Of a stretch of 64,000 nt of DNA, positions 1 through 12,939 are shown piece by piece. A program made the translations under genes and the position numbers. The stretch is taken from the NCBI GenBank assembly GCA_947462335.1, contig OX381704.1, positions 46,566,942 through 46,630,941 on the forward strand, in the 5' to 3' direction. The stretch's first letter is position 1; every line of letters begins with the position of its first letter. The stretch comes from Harmothoe impar (Eukaryota; Annelida; Polychaeta; Phyllodocida; Polynoidae). The notes under the pieces are model-generated. The model made no database searches. It saw nothing but the letters and a program-made list of their open reading frames with translations, and was not told the origin of the DNA.

Positions 1-455
1 GGCTATCTGTGATGCGAGCTGCTCTTCTTATCGAGCAGCTCCCCTGTCACAATGGTAGGTTATGTGACAGTGCTGTGTAGGTTGGAGCTGTCAGCTAATT
101 ACCCAGTAAAATAACACAACGGGTTCTGGAGGGCTCCATACAAATATTGAAAGACAAAACCCGTGGTTGTTTGCTGAGTGTGACAACAGAACCGACTCAC
201 TCCACTTCTCACCCCGCGACTCGGCGCTCAGTTGTTAAAATCAATCCCTGGGATGTTGGCGAAGCTGGCAACGCAAGTTCAATAAATCGACACAGCAACG
301 AAAAGAGAATGTGATTTTGAAGGTTACTGCCTGGCTTAGGTTTCACTACTGAAGACTGAACGTTTCTTGTAGGTACCAAAGGCCAGGTTCAGCTTTCACT
401 CGTCTTCAATACAGTGAAGCCATCATTTTCCTTCTTTATGCTGAACAATCATTTA
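1..455. other. no recognisable feature
   Basis: No convincing coding region, RNA or repeat is visible. It ends at the target site of the transposon that begins at 462. Confidence 0.4.
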
Positions 456-461
456 AGTATG

Positions 462-2913
462 CAGGGTACCCACAAAGAGGGAAAACAGGGAATAACAGGG
501 AAAATGGAAAAATCGATTCCCTGTCAGGGAAACACATGGAATTTGAAAATGTTTCCAAAACACAGGGAAAACACATGGAAAAATATTTTTGTACACAGGG
601 AAAAACATTTTGAAACCATAATGGTAGTGGGGGTATGATCCATTCTCAAAAAGCACGCGAATGCACTACTTGGCTTCTAGATTTTCAAAAAAAATTCTGC
701 AGGGCATGCCCCCAGACCCCTTGCTGATGTTATTAGGCCTCCCATGAGATTGATATTTCCTACCATTTTTAGTAAAACCAGTGCCTTCGGCAGCTGGTGA
801 TTATGTTTTATAAAATACAGTCTAGGGCCCTATGGTCCGTGATAGTAGCCTACCCTCCCCCCCCCCTGATCCGCACACAGGAAAATGTATAGGGCTTCCC
901 CTACCCCCTCTGCCCTCCTGAGAGGGCCGGGAGCAGGGACCAGGAACGAGTCAAAATTCACCGGAAATACCCCCCCCCCCCTCCCTGCCCCTGGTGCAGA
1001 CCCACAGCCTCGGCCAGCGTCTATCCTACAAGGTGGATAGCCTGGGAGCAGCTTGTCATACCGCCCAATACACATACTTTAATTACCCCTTTGATCTAGA
1101 TAATGATCTGTTTGTAGTTGGATGTGTATTGCCACTAGAGACTGATTTGTGCCACCAAACTGGCGCAAAAGTCAAATGCACCCCTGCTCCCAGCCCATAC
1201 TTTAGTATTGGACTGGGAGTCCGAGACTGGCAGACCCATGGCTGAATCAGGCCTGGGAGCAGACGGCGTGGGAAAGTGGTCACAGCAGCGTCCCACTGTC
1301 CCACATAGCCTTAGTTAGATCACCTTGCCTACTGGGCCGCGCGGCTGGTAACCTCACTCTCCAAGCATATTCTCTCGGAGGAGCATGATTCGAAAGTTTA
1401 GACTGGTATATCTCTATAATTATAATAAGTTTTAATATTGAACTTAAATTGAGGGATTAGATGGATATTTACTGTGTTATCCCATTTAATTTGGTCCCCA
1501 TTTTTCTATGATTATCTTATAATAGTCCCATTTTAAATGCCAAAACAATGGCGGACATCTGAGAAATGGGTTGCCTCATGTTGTCAAGCACTCTGTGAGA
1601 GAATATATGTATCATATATCGTTGTTTTTTTTATACTATTGTATTCTATGAATTAAACTGATAGGGATAAGACTTGTTAACACGGATCTCCTCTAAATAT
1701 TAATTGAAGTAAATTAATGAAAGTAATCGAGTTAGCTTTGAAAAAAAGACATAGTTGCATGTAGTCTCTTTTGCTTTATCTGTTCCCGGCGAGCACCAAG
1801 GCCTAATTCAATGGGGTGGTTCGCTGGTTGCAACTATTGCCGTTTTATATATAGGGGAATAAAGGACTCATAATTCCCCCACATCAATTGTGATTTTGTT
1901 ACAGGTGAGAGGGTTGCTCTGTTACAGTTTGTCACAGGATGAGTAGAATCCCAAGTATAAAGAAGACATCGGAGGGTAGCATTTGGCATCTAGATTTTCA
2001 ATTTTACCCTAGATTTGTCTTTTTGCCTTTCTTGTGAGACTATGCAATAGGTCCCAAATTTGAGAGTGTATAATACTATTAGAACACAGCATTTGGCTTC
2101 TAGGTTTGAAAATAAAATTCCTCACATCCCCACCTATAATGATCGCTGTGCTCTACTTGAGAGAGAGACTTGCCAAATTCAAATTGTCATAGTAACCAGC
2201 AGTTCTTAAACCTGAAAAGACGTTGCAATGCCACATCGTGCTTCTAGATTTTCAAATTTTCCCCCTAGAATTGTCTTTGTGGGTACTTGTGCAACTTGAG
2301 ATACTAAACTTTACAAACTTATGAGCCCTAACATATTTGTACCAAAATGCACTATTTCATGTCTAGAAATTCAAAATTGTCTCTCACCTTTCTTTCAATA
2401 AAGCAAGGTTTCAGTCCCAATTATAGAGGATAATACCATTATGACCTTTGATTTATTTTGTGTCAAAATGCACTAGAATGCACCATTTCAATCCCAGACT
2501 TTCCAAATTTTCTGGGGGAGGGACATGCCCCCAAACTCCCCTGGTTGTACTCTTGCAGCTTACGCCTCATCCTGTTTTAGAAATTTCTACATCTGCCACT
2601 GCTTTTCATAGGCAGATTTAGGGCTCAGAATATTTCTCTTCAGACGTTACATGTATGATTTGACATCTAGAGTTTCAAAATTTGAGCACCCTGGTGGTTT
2701 ATCACGAGACGTGATGGCACCTTGGTTTGGTGGGGCCATTTAGTGTCATGATGTTTACCTGGTTCATCATGCGTCACTCACTCCTTCCTGACTACTAATT
2801 ATGAATATCAATAACAGTTCCAAAGTAAACAGCACAGGGAAATTCTGTCGTGGCTCAGGGAAAAACAGGGAAAACACATGGAATTTGAAAAAGAAATTTG
2901 TGTGGGTACCCTG
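462..2913. mobile_element. 2.45-kb non-autonomous DNA transposon, TSD AGTATG
   Basis: The left end reads CAGGGTACCCACA and the right end is its inverse, TGTGGGTACCCTG. Both are followed inward by related 'acagggaaaacacatggaa' runs (470-590 and 2835-2885). The 6 bases flanking each end are identical, AGTATG at 456-461 and 2914-2919, as expected of a target-site duplication. The CAGGG-type terminus resembles hAT-like non-autonomous elements, but the class is inferred. No transposase is visible; the interior is made of diverged copies of a short module plus C-rich tracts near 850 and 970. Confidence 0.7.
650..2700. repeat. internal array of diverged ~100-200 bp modules
   Basis: A module of the form 'aatgcacca-tt(t)c-a-gtctagattttcaaaatttt' followed by '...catgccccca' recurs near 655, 1980, 2090, 2235, 2350, 2470 and 2655. 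The same module recurs at 49.65-50.3 kb, so it marks a transposon family present at least twice in the window. Confidence 0.55.
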
Positions 2914-3084
2914 AGTATGGCATGTTGCCGTACAGTAAAATTTGTCATTGTGATATGCACCAATGTAGTTCCTGCGAGTGGTGGCGATCCGCAGCAAGCA
3001 CAAAATAGCCCTCAGCAAGCGACGGCTGTCCTATCTGGACCTTACTTCAATTTCGGGGGTAAAATTTATACATTCCTTTAAATA

Positions 3085-3401
3085 AGGACAGCATGATTAT
3101 AATGATGCCTCAATGTGCACCAAATAGCGGCGAGTTGGCCATGCCTGAGGCTGCATCCATGTATCGTGAGGACAAACGAGCATGCATGCATACATGTACA
3201 TAGTATACGTGCTAGTATATAGATCTTTTTAGGCAATATCACCGCAGGCATTTATTCAAGATTAGCTGGGGCTTACTGCTTCATAGATCTTTCAAGACCC
3301 GTGTACTCCTGGCACATATATTCAGACCCGGCGCTTAAACGAGACAGTATGGTAGTGCCCCGGATAGTGCATTGAAGTACTGTTGTCCTTGAAGGGTTAA
3401 C
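3085..3401. mobile_element. degenerate copy of the GAGTTACTCGCCAG palindromic MITE
   Basis: Matches the family at the 'gcgagttgg...gctgcatccatgtatcgtgaggac' segment (3125-3175) and at the right end 'agtgcattgaagtactgttgtccttgaagggttaa' (about 3368-3401). Heavily diverged in between. Confidence 0.4.
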
Positions 3402-4888
3402 GGCGTTGGCTGATGGACCTGAATCTTGGCTGTGTGTCTGTGTGTTTGGTGGGTAGGTAGGAGGTAGGCAGGAGGTAGGGTAAACACAGAGAAATATCTC
3501 TGTTACAACAGTCTAATGTAGCAAATAGCCCCCCAGTGTGGTGTAGGCTCTGCTCATGGTGGGAGGGGGGGGGTGTATTTTAAGTTATTAAGTGGCGTCA
3601 ATTATATCAGATGTAAACGTACCATATTGGTCAAAGAAACCTCTCTTCTCCAATGTGAGGTAGTAAATCACCTTCAATATGCCCTCCTTGATTCTAGGGA
3701 AATATACATTACTGGTATAAAGAATGTTTCACTTTCAGGCTACAGGCTTTCCATCGACTAACCAAGCACAGGTCAGCTAGGACATTTCGCACAGATTTGA
3801 ATAACTCAGAGATGCCATTTCCCAGTAAAGCTGAGGACTTTGGATAAACATTTTGCAGGGAATTAACAACCAACAGAAATTCCAGGAAAGCGAGAAGTAT
3901 CATGTGATGTGAACTTTAAAGTGATATATTACTCGGTGAATTTATGGTGAAGGTATGGGAGCTGCTCCTCAGGTTCTCCAGATCAGGGTGCCATGGTGTG
4001 CGAAATTTTACTTGTCTTCTAGTGCAGCTGTATCAATGTGTTAGACCTCTAAGTGTAATGGTCCCTATCTATGCATAGGTCACCCTCGTATATCCTTTAA
4101 TAGTTTACATACGGTCAGCTCTTTCCTATAATAATATACTCTTACCTTGGCGTGCGTTACTGCTACATGTACTGATAGATAAGCCGTTTATAATTCACTC
4201 ACCTGTAGGGAAGAGGAAAGGACACTTTAAGTACATTTTACAACACATAGAATAACACGGTAATAATATTTAGGCAAAGGTGGGTTTCCACTGCACATAG
4301 CCATGTCACATTCATTGTGGTATCATGGTAGACTACAGAAATCCTGTTCAAATCACATTCAGACCCTAGAATTGGAGCGGAGATGAGAGTCCTGTTTCAG
4401 GGACAGTTATTAGGGCCCTGTTTCAGTAGGATCCCAAATACACAACATCCTTATCATGCTTTAGTCTTGATTTAATCTCCACCGGGAACAATCCCAGGAT
4501 AGGTACATAAAAATGCATGTAGCATCTGTACCAAAACCCAGCCTCCGAGCAGTGCCTTTACATGCGGATGATACATCTACCAATGAACCAAGGTGATTAC
4601 ACTGAAATATCCACCTCAATTCCAATGTTTGTGCAAATACGGATGGGTATCTCCATAATGAAATCTATAAGGTCCTTCTCGTTATATAAACTCATACAGT
4701 TTAATAGGATGAGGGCGCCAGGGGCACCAATCCCATTACTTCACTATCGGACCGTGCTAAATCCCATTAACTAAACTTAATGTGATACAATTCCCATTAA
4801 CTCCTACTTATTCTCAATTTATTTTAATTCTGAATCAGCATGGGCCAAATTATCACCTAGGGCAATTTAAAACTGGGGATTCATTTGT
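3402..4888. other. unassigned intergenic DNA
   Basis: Contains a GGTAGG-rich run (3450-3480) and a G run near 3565. No gene or structured repeat is recognised. Confidence 0.35.
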
Positions 4889-5075
4889 AACCCTTTAAGG
4901 ACGACATGATGCCTTTAAGGTGGCATGTTTATTGTCGTCATGATATACACCAACTCAGCACTGCTTTGCTACATGTGATGCCAAAAGTTTACAGTCGGAT
5001 ATATGGTCAACAAGTAGGCTGGAGCCGATCCGTGCATTATGACAACAGAATGACAAAATGTATTAAAGAGTTTTT
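4889..5075. mobile_element. palindromic MITE copy, left half
   Basis: Begins with the family terminus 'taaccctttaaggacg-catgatgcc' and contains the 'cgtcatgat' and 'agcactg' segments. The hairpin core is degraded and the right terminus is missing. Confidence 0.45.
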
Positions 5076-5261
5076 CCATGATTTCTCTCCAGCACGCCCG
5101 CCCCCTACCTAAGTGCACGTAGAACACATTAACTTACCACCTACTTACACTACCGTACACTTCAGCTAATGGACCCAAGTACATGTACTTCATTTTTACT
5201 AAACTGGAGGCGTAATGTTGGAACCTAGGCAAACTGAAACAGGATCTTCAGTTGGTCAGGC

Positions 5262-5960
5262 AATCAGGGTATTCAGCAGCTCAGCTAATCACAGTATTCA
5301 GCGCTGCTCAGCCAACCAGGATATTCAGCTGGTAAACCAGCAATGGCAATTCAGCTACTCAGCCAATCAGGATATTCAGTTGGTAAAGCAACAATGGCAT
5401 TCAGCTGCTCAGCCAATCGAGATATTCAGCTGGTAAACCAGCAAGGGCATTCAGCTGCTCAGCCAATCAGGATAATATTATTCAGCTGGTAAACCAGCAA
5501 TATCATTCAGCTGCTCAGCCAATCAGGATATTCAGCTGGTAAACCAGCAATGGCATTCAGCTACTCAGCCAATCAGGATATTCAGCTGGTAAACCAGCAA
5601 TGGCATTCAGCTACTTAGCCAATTAGGACAACACATTCAGTTGCTCAGCTAATCACCCCATTTAGCTGCTCAGCCAATCAGGACATTCAGCTGCTCAGCC
5701 AATCAGGATATTCAGCTGCTCAGCCAATCACCACATTGAGCTGCTCAGCCAATCACCACACTCAGCTGGTAAACCATATTCAGCTGGTAAACCAGCAATG
5801 GCATTCAGCTACTCAGCCAATCATCGATGTTCAGCTGCTCAGCCAATGAGGATATTCAGCCACTCAACCAATCAGGATATTTAGCTGCTCAGCCGATCAG
5901 GATATTCAGCTACTCAGCTAACCAGCCTTAATCAGTTGCTCAAGCAATCAGCATTTAGCT
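5262..5960. repeat. 25-bp composite minisatellite, about 28 units
   Basis: Two 25-bp unit types alternate: type A begins CAGCTGCTCAGCCAATCA and ends GGATATT; type B begins CAGCTGGTAAACCAGCAA and ends TGGCATT. Both start CAGCTG and end TT, so they look like diverged sister units. The left part is an A-B 50-bp higher-order array, and from about 5640 A units predominate. Each A unit has a CCAAT pentamer and each unit a CAGCTG E-box by construction. Confidence 0.9.
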
Positions 5961-6114
5961 GCACAACCAATCAGATTGTGTACATCCTACTACGAAGACC
6001 CTTTCCTGGTTGTAGAATTCACCAAAGCAGCAGCATTCTGTGAACCTGCCAGTCTCCCAGGTGGTGAAATATTCACTGGATGCCGGTGGGCTGTGGGCCT
6101 GGCTGCAACCTCCT

Positions 6115-6205
6115 GACGACCGCAGGGACCGGTTGGCGCCCACCACTGGCAGCAGCCATTCAGCAGCAGATCGGCCGCCAATCACATGGCACCGGTCCCT
6201 GTGCT
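6115..6205. repeat. short inverted repeat CAGGGACCGGT
   Basis: CAGGGACCGGT near 6122 is mirrored by ACCGGTCCCTG near 6190, with about 55 bp between. Significance unknown. Confidence 0.4.
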
Positions 6206-6584
6206 AAAAAACAGGGACTGTCTCCTAATCTAGGATGCACTGCAGCAATCAATGTGGTTCATAATGCACTAGCTCTGTGGCACGTACTGCAGGGTGCGGG
6301 GTGAGCTAGGTGTGGGTAGGTGGGTTCATGATAGGGGATGGGAAAGGGTGCGGATGTGTGGGCTGAGTGTTCATTTGTATTGGGTCGGTGAGGTGGGTGT
6401 TTCAATAGGAATCTGGAGCTATACCCTGTGTGTCCGCCATTTTATATTTCGCTGGTTACGGTAAAACCCACTGATAAGACATCCCACTATGGGTACAATT
6501 ACGGGACAAACAGGGACAGGCTAGTAACAGTCTTATCAGCTGTTATCAGTGCTGCCCGCCACAACCAGCTCCAGTCCCGACTAG

Positions 6585-6800
6585 ACCCTATATGGGATGA
6601 GGTAGGGGAGGGTATCTTTAGATATATTGGGAAGTGTTTGAGGGGGTGTTTAGGCATGGCCTGGGATGAGGTGGGATGTCGTGGGTGAGGAGGTGTTTAG
6701 ATATGGGGTGGGTGAAGGGTGTTTAGACATAGGATGGGGTTGGTGAGGGGTTGTTTGGATATGTTGGGTAGATGAGGGGTGTTAATAGATATATCTATAA
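6585..6800. repeat. degenerate G/T-rich tandem repeat
   Basis: The phrase 'gggtg(aagg)ggtgtttagatatggg' recurs about every 45-55 bp at 6605, 6645, 6690, 6715, 6755 and 6780. The following 150 bp (6800-6950) stays G/T-rich and includes a G run at 6800. Confidence 0.5.
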
Positions 6801-7357
6801 ATGGGGGGGGGGGGGGGTGAGTAAATGTGTGGTGTGACTATGAGTGTTGGTTCGGATGGGGTTGGAATGGTGGTGTTCAGATATACACGGATTGTTAAGG
6901 TGGGGGTGTAAGAGAGGTGTGAATGTGGATAAGAGAGGTGTGACAGAGAAGAGTCAGAGGGGGTGGTGAGGTATATGGCAGAGCGCGTGTGAATGACTAT
7001 AGACCCCGTGCTATAACCACCATGTAGACTCTCCATGATTATAATTTGCACTAAATGAATTATAGCACTGCGCTGTGTACAGGCGTGCCCATTAGTCGGC
7101 CGGCCGGCCGGGAGCGAACATTGTGCGGAGGAACTGGTGAATTATGTACCCTGGCACGAAGCCCACTTAGTTATGGCATAGTCCCCACCTCCATGCCACC
7201 TTCTCTATACACGACTAGCTCTAGCCTACCCCTACCTATTCTGTAGCAGGGGATTGTGCTATCTGAGCCGATTACTTCTCTGTATGTATATGACCATTAT
7301 TACCCATTGGCGGATAATGTATGATAATTCATGCAATAAGGTATGGGTATATAGGCC

Positions 7358-7450
7358 AAGAATGTGTTAGGAGAGGGACGCCTCTACTAGAGATTTGGAA
7401 CCCTCAGAGAGAAAATTCCTCAGTCGACCTATGTCTCAGAATGACTTCTA
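7358..7450 (+). repeat. dispersed repeat, copy 1 (pair with 12940)
   Basis: 'ccaagaatgtgtt' followed by 'gcctct-ctagagatttg' and 'tcag(t)c-acct-tgtctcagaatg' matches 12940-13036 in the same orientation. No terminal structure is seen. Confidence 0.55.
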
Positions 7451-7737
7451 CCAACAGTTAGGACAAGGCCACCCTAACATGGTTAATGCAGTGGGGGTTC
7501 ATTTGTCCACAAATGTGTCAAACCACCATCAATAATAGCCGAGAGAAGTTTTCACAGACAAAAAAAAGCTGCATGCCTACACACACTTTTCAGATTGGTC
7601 TTACACCCTTTGTGGCAGTGAGAGCCAGCTGTAGATATGATAATGCATTGTTCAATGAATAATGTAAAGGCCCCTGGACCTTCAGTGTTCAATGACTCTG
7701 ACATGGACTCAACCTTTAGGTCTTTAAACATTCTACG

Positions 7738-7800
7738 CGTTTATTGCTGTTGAATGTGTTAATGCATTAAAGCACCATGCTGCTCTTCAAGGGTTACATA
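7738..7800. mobile_element. palindromic MITE fragment (right end)
   Basis: 'gttaatgcattaaagcaccatgctgctcttcaagggttac' corresponds to the right terminus of the family; the rest is missing. Confidence 0.4.
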
Positions 7801-8559
7801 TGGTGGTTTGGGAGAGGAGGTGGCACTGTCCTCCATCACTACTTGACATTATCGACTGTTGGCAACTGTGTCTGAGTTAGAAGTTGGTCGCTGGTCACTG
7901 TGTCTGAGTCTGTCTAGACCTGGGTGGAGCTGCCAGGGGACCTATGGACTCACTTCTCCTAAAGAATAGAGATAGCTGCATGACTGATTCAACCCTGTAA
8001 CCCCGCAGTCAATCATGGCATTTCTAAGACTGAGTATTAGAGGGTAAATAGGGTCAACGTGGACCTATACCTATAGGTTTGGCTTTCCATTTTTGAATGA
8101 ATCCGAAACTCTTACTTGTAACAGACAATGTCTTTGAAACCTTAAGCCGCGTTGTTCGTAATTCCTCGTTTCAGAGCACATTTACTTATAGTTGAAAGTA
8201 CTTGTTATTTATTTCATTCACTTACACACGACATGCGTTCATTTGAGGTTTAGTAAAGGCCTATAGATTATTGTCTGTCTTATGCCCGATGCTCTTTGAA
8301 TTAAGACACTTTGAGCACTTAGACGGGAATTACGGTACCTTTATTTATGAAGGCGTGCCTGTGTCACTTCCACCATTGACTTGCTCAGGCGGCTCCATTA
8401 GCATTATTTACCCGTTACTCGTAGACCTTGTTACTAATTCCCCTGCACCCTACCTACTTCTCACACTCAGACACACTGATGAGCTCTGGCTGTCTTCTCT
8501 ACTCCTTCCACTCCGCTCACCGCCTGCTGCCCCTTCCCAGACACCCTGCAAGGGCCACC

Positions 8560-8795
8560 TAGTGCATTTCAATGCGCTATACCCATTTGTCAGCAAAGAT
8601 GCATGAAGGCAACCCTGGCGAGTAACTCGATAGTGCTGTATCTATGTATCATGTTGACCACGGGATGTTGACCCTATGGTGTAGATTCATTACCGTAGGG
8701 TCAGCATGATGCACTAGCGCAGTGTTCCAGAGTTACTTATATAACGACAAATATCAAGATGAACCTTGAGGCACATGCTGTCATTAAAGGGTTAG
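8560..8795. mobile_element. palindromic MITE copy
   Basis: Shows both arms: 'caatgcgctatacccatttgtcagc' with 'ctggcgagtaactcg' on the left, then 'gtagggtcagcatgatgcac' and the terminus 'cattaaagggtta' on the right. Confidence 0.6.
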
Positions 8796-10032
8796 CCGGC
8801 CACCCTTGTTTCCGCGTTATTTGGCAATATCGAGCGGCTGACCTGCGGCCCCGAGCAGCTCCGAGTTACTCATCCATCTGTACCCCCCTATTATCACTCG
8901 GTCTATCGGGCAGAGCTGCCACTCTCCAACCAGAATCTGTCCGGTTCAAACCAGACTCTGCTAAGATTCCTTGGGATTTCTGGGTGGGTCAGTACACCCT
9001 CGCCTTTAATATATAAGGGGCAGACCTTTGCTGCTAGCCCCACACTGCTATTTACTGTAAGGGTAGCTTCATATCTTCCCCTGGCAGAACTGTACAATTT
9101 TTGACTAAGTCAGAATATCCTGTTTATATCTACCGGTATTTGCTGACCAACTTTAGCAATGTCACTGTGGCCTCAGGGATAGGCAAGAAACAGTTGTGCA
9201 GTTACAATCACTGGGCTCCGATCGATCCCTGCCTCGCCCGGCTCCCGGGGCGGACTGCCTCTGCAGCCTCACATGGGGCGTGAAATTACGGCTACCCAGT
9301 GTTACCGATACCCCGTTTAAGTAGTATGACACCGGTAAGGGTATAATATATGTATGTGTAGGGTGAATTGGGTCGCCTGCAGTTCAATCATAAGGCTAAG
9401 GAATTTATCGATTTATTAGCACTTGGGGAGATTTCCGAGCGGGGGAATCCTCTGTATGAAACACTTAGAGAATGTCGAACTCAATGTCAGGTAACTACTT
9501 TCTGCAGATTAATTACTTTTCTCTGAGATTATTGTGTGCGATAGACAAAACAAGAAGGTTAACTTGGTTACCGATCACCAAAGGGAGGTCAGCAAAACAG
9601 GGCTGACCCAAACGATTAGTCAGCTTTGAGATTTCTAGAGATTATTTATCATATTTAACCACAATCTTGAGAGCAAAAAGAAATCCTTACATTCGTGTTT
9701 TTTAGAAACTAGCTTTTCTGACTATGTGACTGAAAACATATCCTTTTTAGAATTTAGCCTATAGAGAAGTACATAACAACCAGCTGCTTTATTCAGTGCA
9801 GTATGGGTGCAGTGTAAGTGCTGGGGTAAATGGAGCGGTGAGTCCAGCCATGCACGACTGATACCAACAGGAGCACTCCGCCTCCTGACACACCACGTTT
9901 TGACAGTGCACAGTGAGCCTGGAGAGTGATTGATTGTACAACTATAACGGCAGCTTACATGTTTGTTTGAATGTGTCTTATTTGGCTACTTCATAAGTCA
10001 ATATCTCAGGGCCTTTTGGATGAAAAAATGAT
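8796..10032. other. unassigned intergenic DNA
   Basis: No gene, RNA or clear repeat is recognised. Confidence 0.35.
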
Positions 10033-10240
10033 TTGTCGCCATGATGCACAAATACTGGGCTGACGAGTTACACACTGATTGACAATGCATTGGTGTATCG
10101 TACCAACCTTTCGGGATAGTATCAACTACGTAGGGTCTCAGGGGTAGGCATGATGCATGAGTGCAGTCAGGGTTGCATCCATACATCATGACAACAAGAA
10201 CACAGCGCATTAAAGCATTATGCCGTCCTTAAAGGGTTAA
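10033..10240. mobile_element. palindromic MITE copy, near complete right half
   Basis: Contains 'tgacgagttac', 'tagggtct...ggcatgatgcatgagtgcag', 'catcatgacaacaa', 'gcattaaagcattatgccgtcc' and the terminus TTAAAGGGTTAA. Confidence 0.65.
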
Positions 10241-11800
10241 GTGGGTTATCATGACTGCGTAGTGAAACCTGGCCTCGTAAGAGTCTACTGTATATGTGAG
10301 CTGTGGATACAAGGTATCAACACTAGGTATCAACACAGCTCCCATGTATCAGGCTGGAGGTGCAGCCGCAGTCCCAGCACACCTCCATGTGGATACTACG
10401 GGGGTGGTAGAACCCTAACAGGCCCCACCCCCACCCTTAGCACCACAGACACCACCTATATCACTCTGGTCGTTGTACGTGGGGATGGGGCTAGATCCAT
10501 GGGTAGGGGAATAGATGGGACCACCAATGTGGTGGTACAACACCCGTTTACACCCCTCATCACCATACCAGTTCTACTCTATAGGTACAGGCTCAACCAA
10601 GCTGCATGCTGTCCACTCCACTCTCTATATCACACCACCTACACCCTTCTGGCTGTACAGGCAGCAGAAAGGCTATACAGGCTTAGCTCTGTTTTTTGGA
10701 ATGGCATTGAGCCCATCCCTACACAAAATCCTTTTGATATCATGCATAAAGTAAGAAATATTCAGTTAGCGGCCAGGAGATATGGATTACGGGCAGCAGG
10801 ATATGACCCGGTCCCATCCAATAACCACTAGTTTTCCAGATAAATGTTTCCACTTTCCCACACAATCCTGCATAGATTTACTATTACTTTAGACTCAGGT
10901 ATCACGCATTGGTTATATATGCAGTGGTCTTTGTTTGAATTGGTGGGGTTTTCCTGCCCCATTTTCTAAATGCAATGCAGTTTCCGAAACCCCTGTGGAG
11001 TAGTATCCTGACTGTTGGATCCCCCCGCCCCCCATCATCCTGACTCAGAACCTGACCTCTAACCCACCACTTTAACCTTTGACCTTTGGATCCCTGCCAG
11101 GCGTGCCAGGCGTTGGCGGTAAAACCCTGCAGGGGGTGCTCAGTCTACACCCTCCTTGCTGCCCTCATACACCTACCCTCCTAGTCTATAGTGCACACTA
11201 CACACGCTAACTGGCCATATATTAACATTGAAGTTTTACCGTCTGTGAACCAACACCATCTTGAAGTAGGAGGTCCTCAATTTGGAAGTGACGTCTCCCG
11301 TATATAATATATACACTGGTCCCCTAATTTTTAGCCAAGAACGCAGAATGTATAGGGATATCCAAACCTAGATACTTGAATCAATCAGACTTTAATATTG
11401 GTTCTCCCAGATAGGGATCAAGATCCTTGGCTCATTGCTAATTCTATGTAACAATGCATGGTGTACCCTGATGTCATCTCCAGTCTTACCTAGCTCAGAC
11501 TAGCTGATATAATATATACTGCCACCTCCCTCACCTCCCATGAGAGCTACTTTTACTTTCTCCGGCTTCTCGAACACCTTAGAGGCTGGCTTTGCCAGCA
11601 CCTGCCAGTCAATTTGCTCAGGGTTTAGAGCTCACCAACCACATAATATAGTTGTCTGCGTTTATCATGACATGTCGCCCTCATTACTGAACACGTCTCA
11701 CCCTGTGGTGGGGGGGGGGGGGGGGGGAGGGGCACATAATGATGGCTACATAGCAGCTACATAGCAGCTGGATCCACCTCCCCCCTTTGTAGACTCGACG
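10241..11800. other. unassigned intergenic DNA
   Basis: An open frame of 196 codons runs across 10241-10831 (+), but it has no recognisable domain and no low-complexity or codon signature that would make it convincing. The rest shows nothing beyond a G run at 11711. Confidence 0.35.
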
Positions 11801-11802
11801 CT

Positions 11803-12225
11803 GAGGTTGTCATAGGGACTGCTAAATTTGAAATGACCTTGTATTTTAGGTCAATAGTTTCCACGGGGACTGTTCAATTTGACATGACCCTGTGTTATAG
11901 TCTCAAAGCTTCCATAGGGACTGCTCAATTTGACATGACCCCAGGTTATTAGTCCCATGAGGACTGCTCAATTTGGCATGACCCTGTGTTATAACTAATA
12001 GTTCCGCCAGACTGCATTGGGGCATGACCCTGTGTTCCTATAGGTTCATATAGCCTATAGGGACTCCTGGATTCGACTTGACCCCATGTTATATGCCCAT
12101 AGTTCCCATAGAGACTTATCAATCTGACATGACGCTGTGTCATAGGTCAATAATTTCCATGGGGATTTGACATGACCCTGGGTCGATAGTTCCCATAGGG
12201 ACTACTAAAATTGACATAACCTTAG
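11803..12225. repeat. degenerate ~51-bp tandem repeat, about 9 units
   Basis: 'gactgctcaatttgacatgaccctgtg' recurs near 11817, 11868, 11919, 11962, 12010, 12060, 12111, 12160 and 12197. Spacing is about 43-51 bp and units differ by substitutions and small indels. Confidence 0.75.
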
Positions 12226-12939
12226 GTTCATTCTCTTTTCCACCACTGTTGCTGCATTGATTTCGACATTCTGCCCCTACAGGTTATACCTGTTGTTCTT
12301 CATGAGTGTCTGATAGATTATACCGTTCTACCCATGGCACCTCTGGAAGGTTACCGGCTTTGTGCTGAAGGCCTTCCACCTTGGCCCTCAACAAATACCA
12401 CACTTCTGGGCACACCCAGGGGTTAAAAATAATCACCATGGAAACCAGATGTAAAAGTGAAGTGATAGGTTGTCGGCATTGCGCCACCTAAAACAATCTG
12501 GTATTCCACCCTCACCTGCCCTTCATCACCTCTGGTCCACACCCCCGGTTTACACCCCCCCCCCCCCCCCACACACACAGAGCCTATCCTCTACCTCCAT
12601 CCGTATTCTGTATTAAATAAAAGATGGCGCCACATGAGCTAGATACCTCTCTTTACATTATGGCAAATTCAACCCCCCCCCCGGCGAAATAATCCTCACC
12701 AGTATCTAATATCCTATCACATCAATATAATTAATGATTTAACCACAACAAAGTAGCTCTTTCATTTCATTTAAGTAGAATTCAGACAAATATTATCAAT
12801 GATGACATGAAATAAACACAAAGGATCACTCAGAACTGAGCGTTATTTCACGAGGCAAAGTGGTGGGAGAATCTCATGAACCTTTGCCTATGGGTGTATT
12901 GATACAGATCTTTAGCGGCCGTTTGAGTGTTTGAGTGTA
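12226..12939. other. unassigned intergenic DNA with C runs
   Basis: Poly-C tracts lie near 12550 and 12670. No gene is recognised. Confidence 0.35.

Noticed and set aside
5262..5960. CRISPR-like array
   Set aside because: Units abut with no unique spacers, and the context is eukaryotic; it is a minisatellite.
10241..10831. 196-codon open frame
   Set aside because: No domain, no homolog recognised, embedded in repeat-rich DNA next to a MITE; length alone is not evidence.
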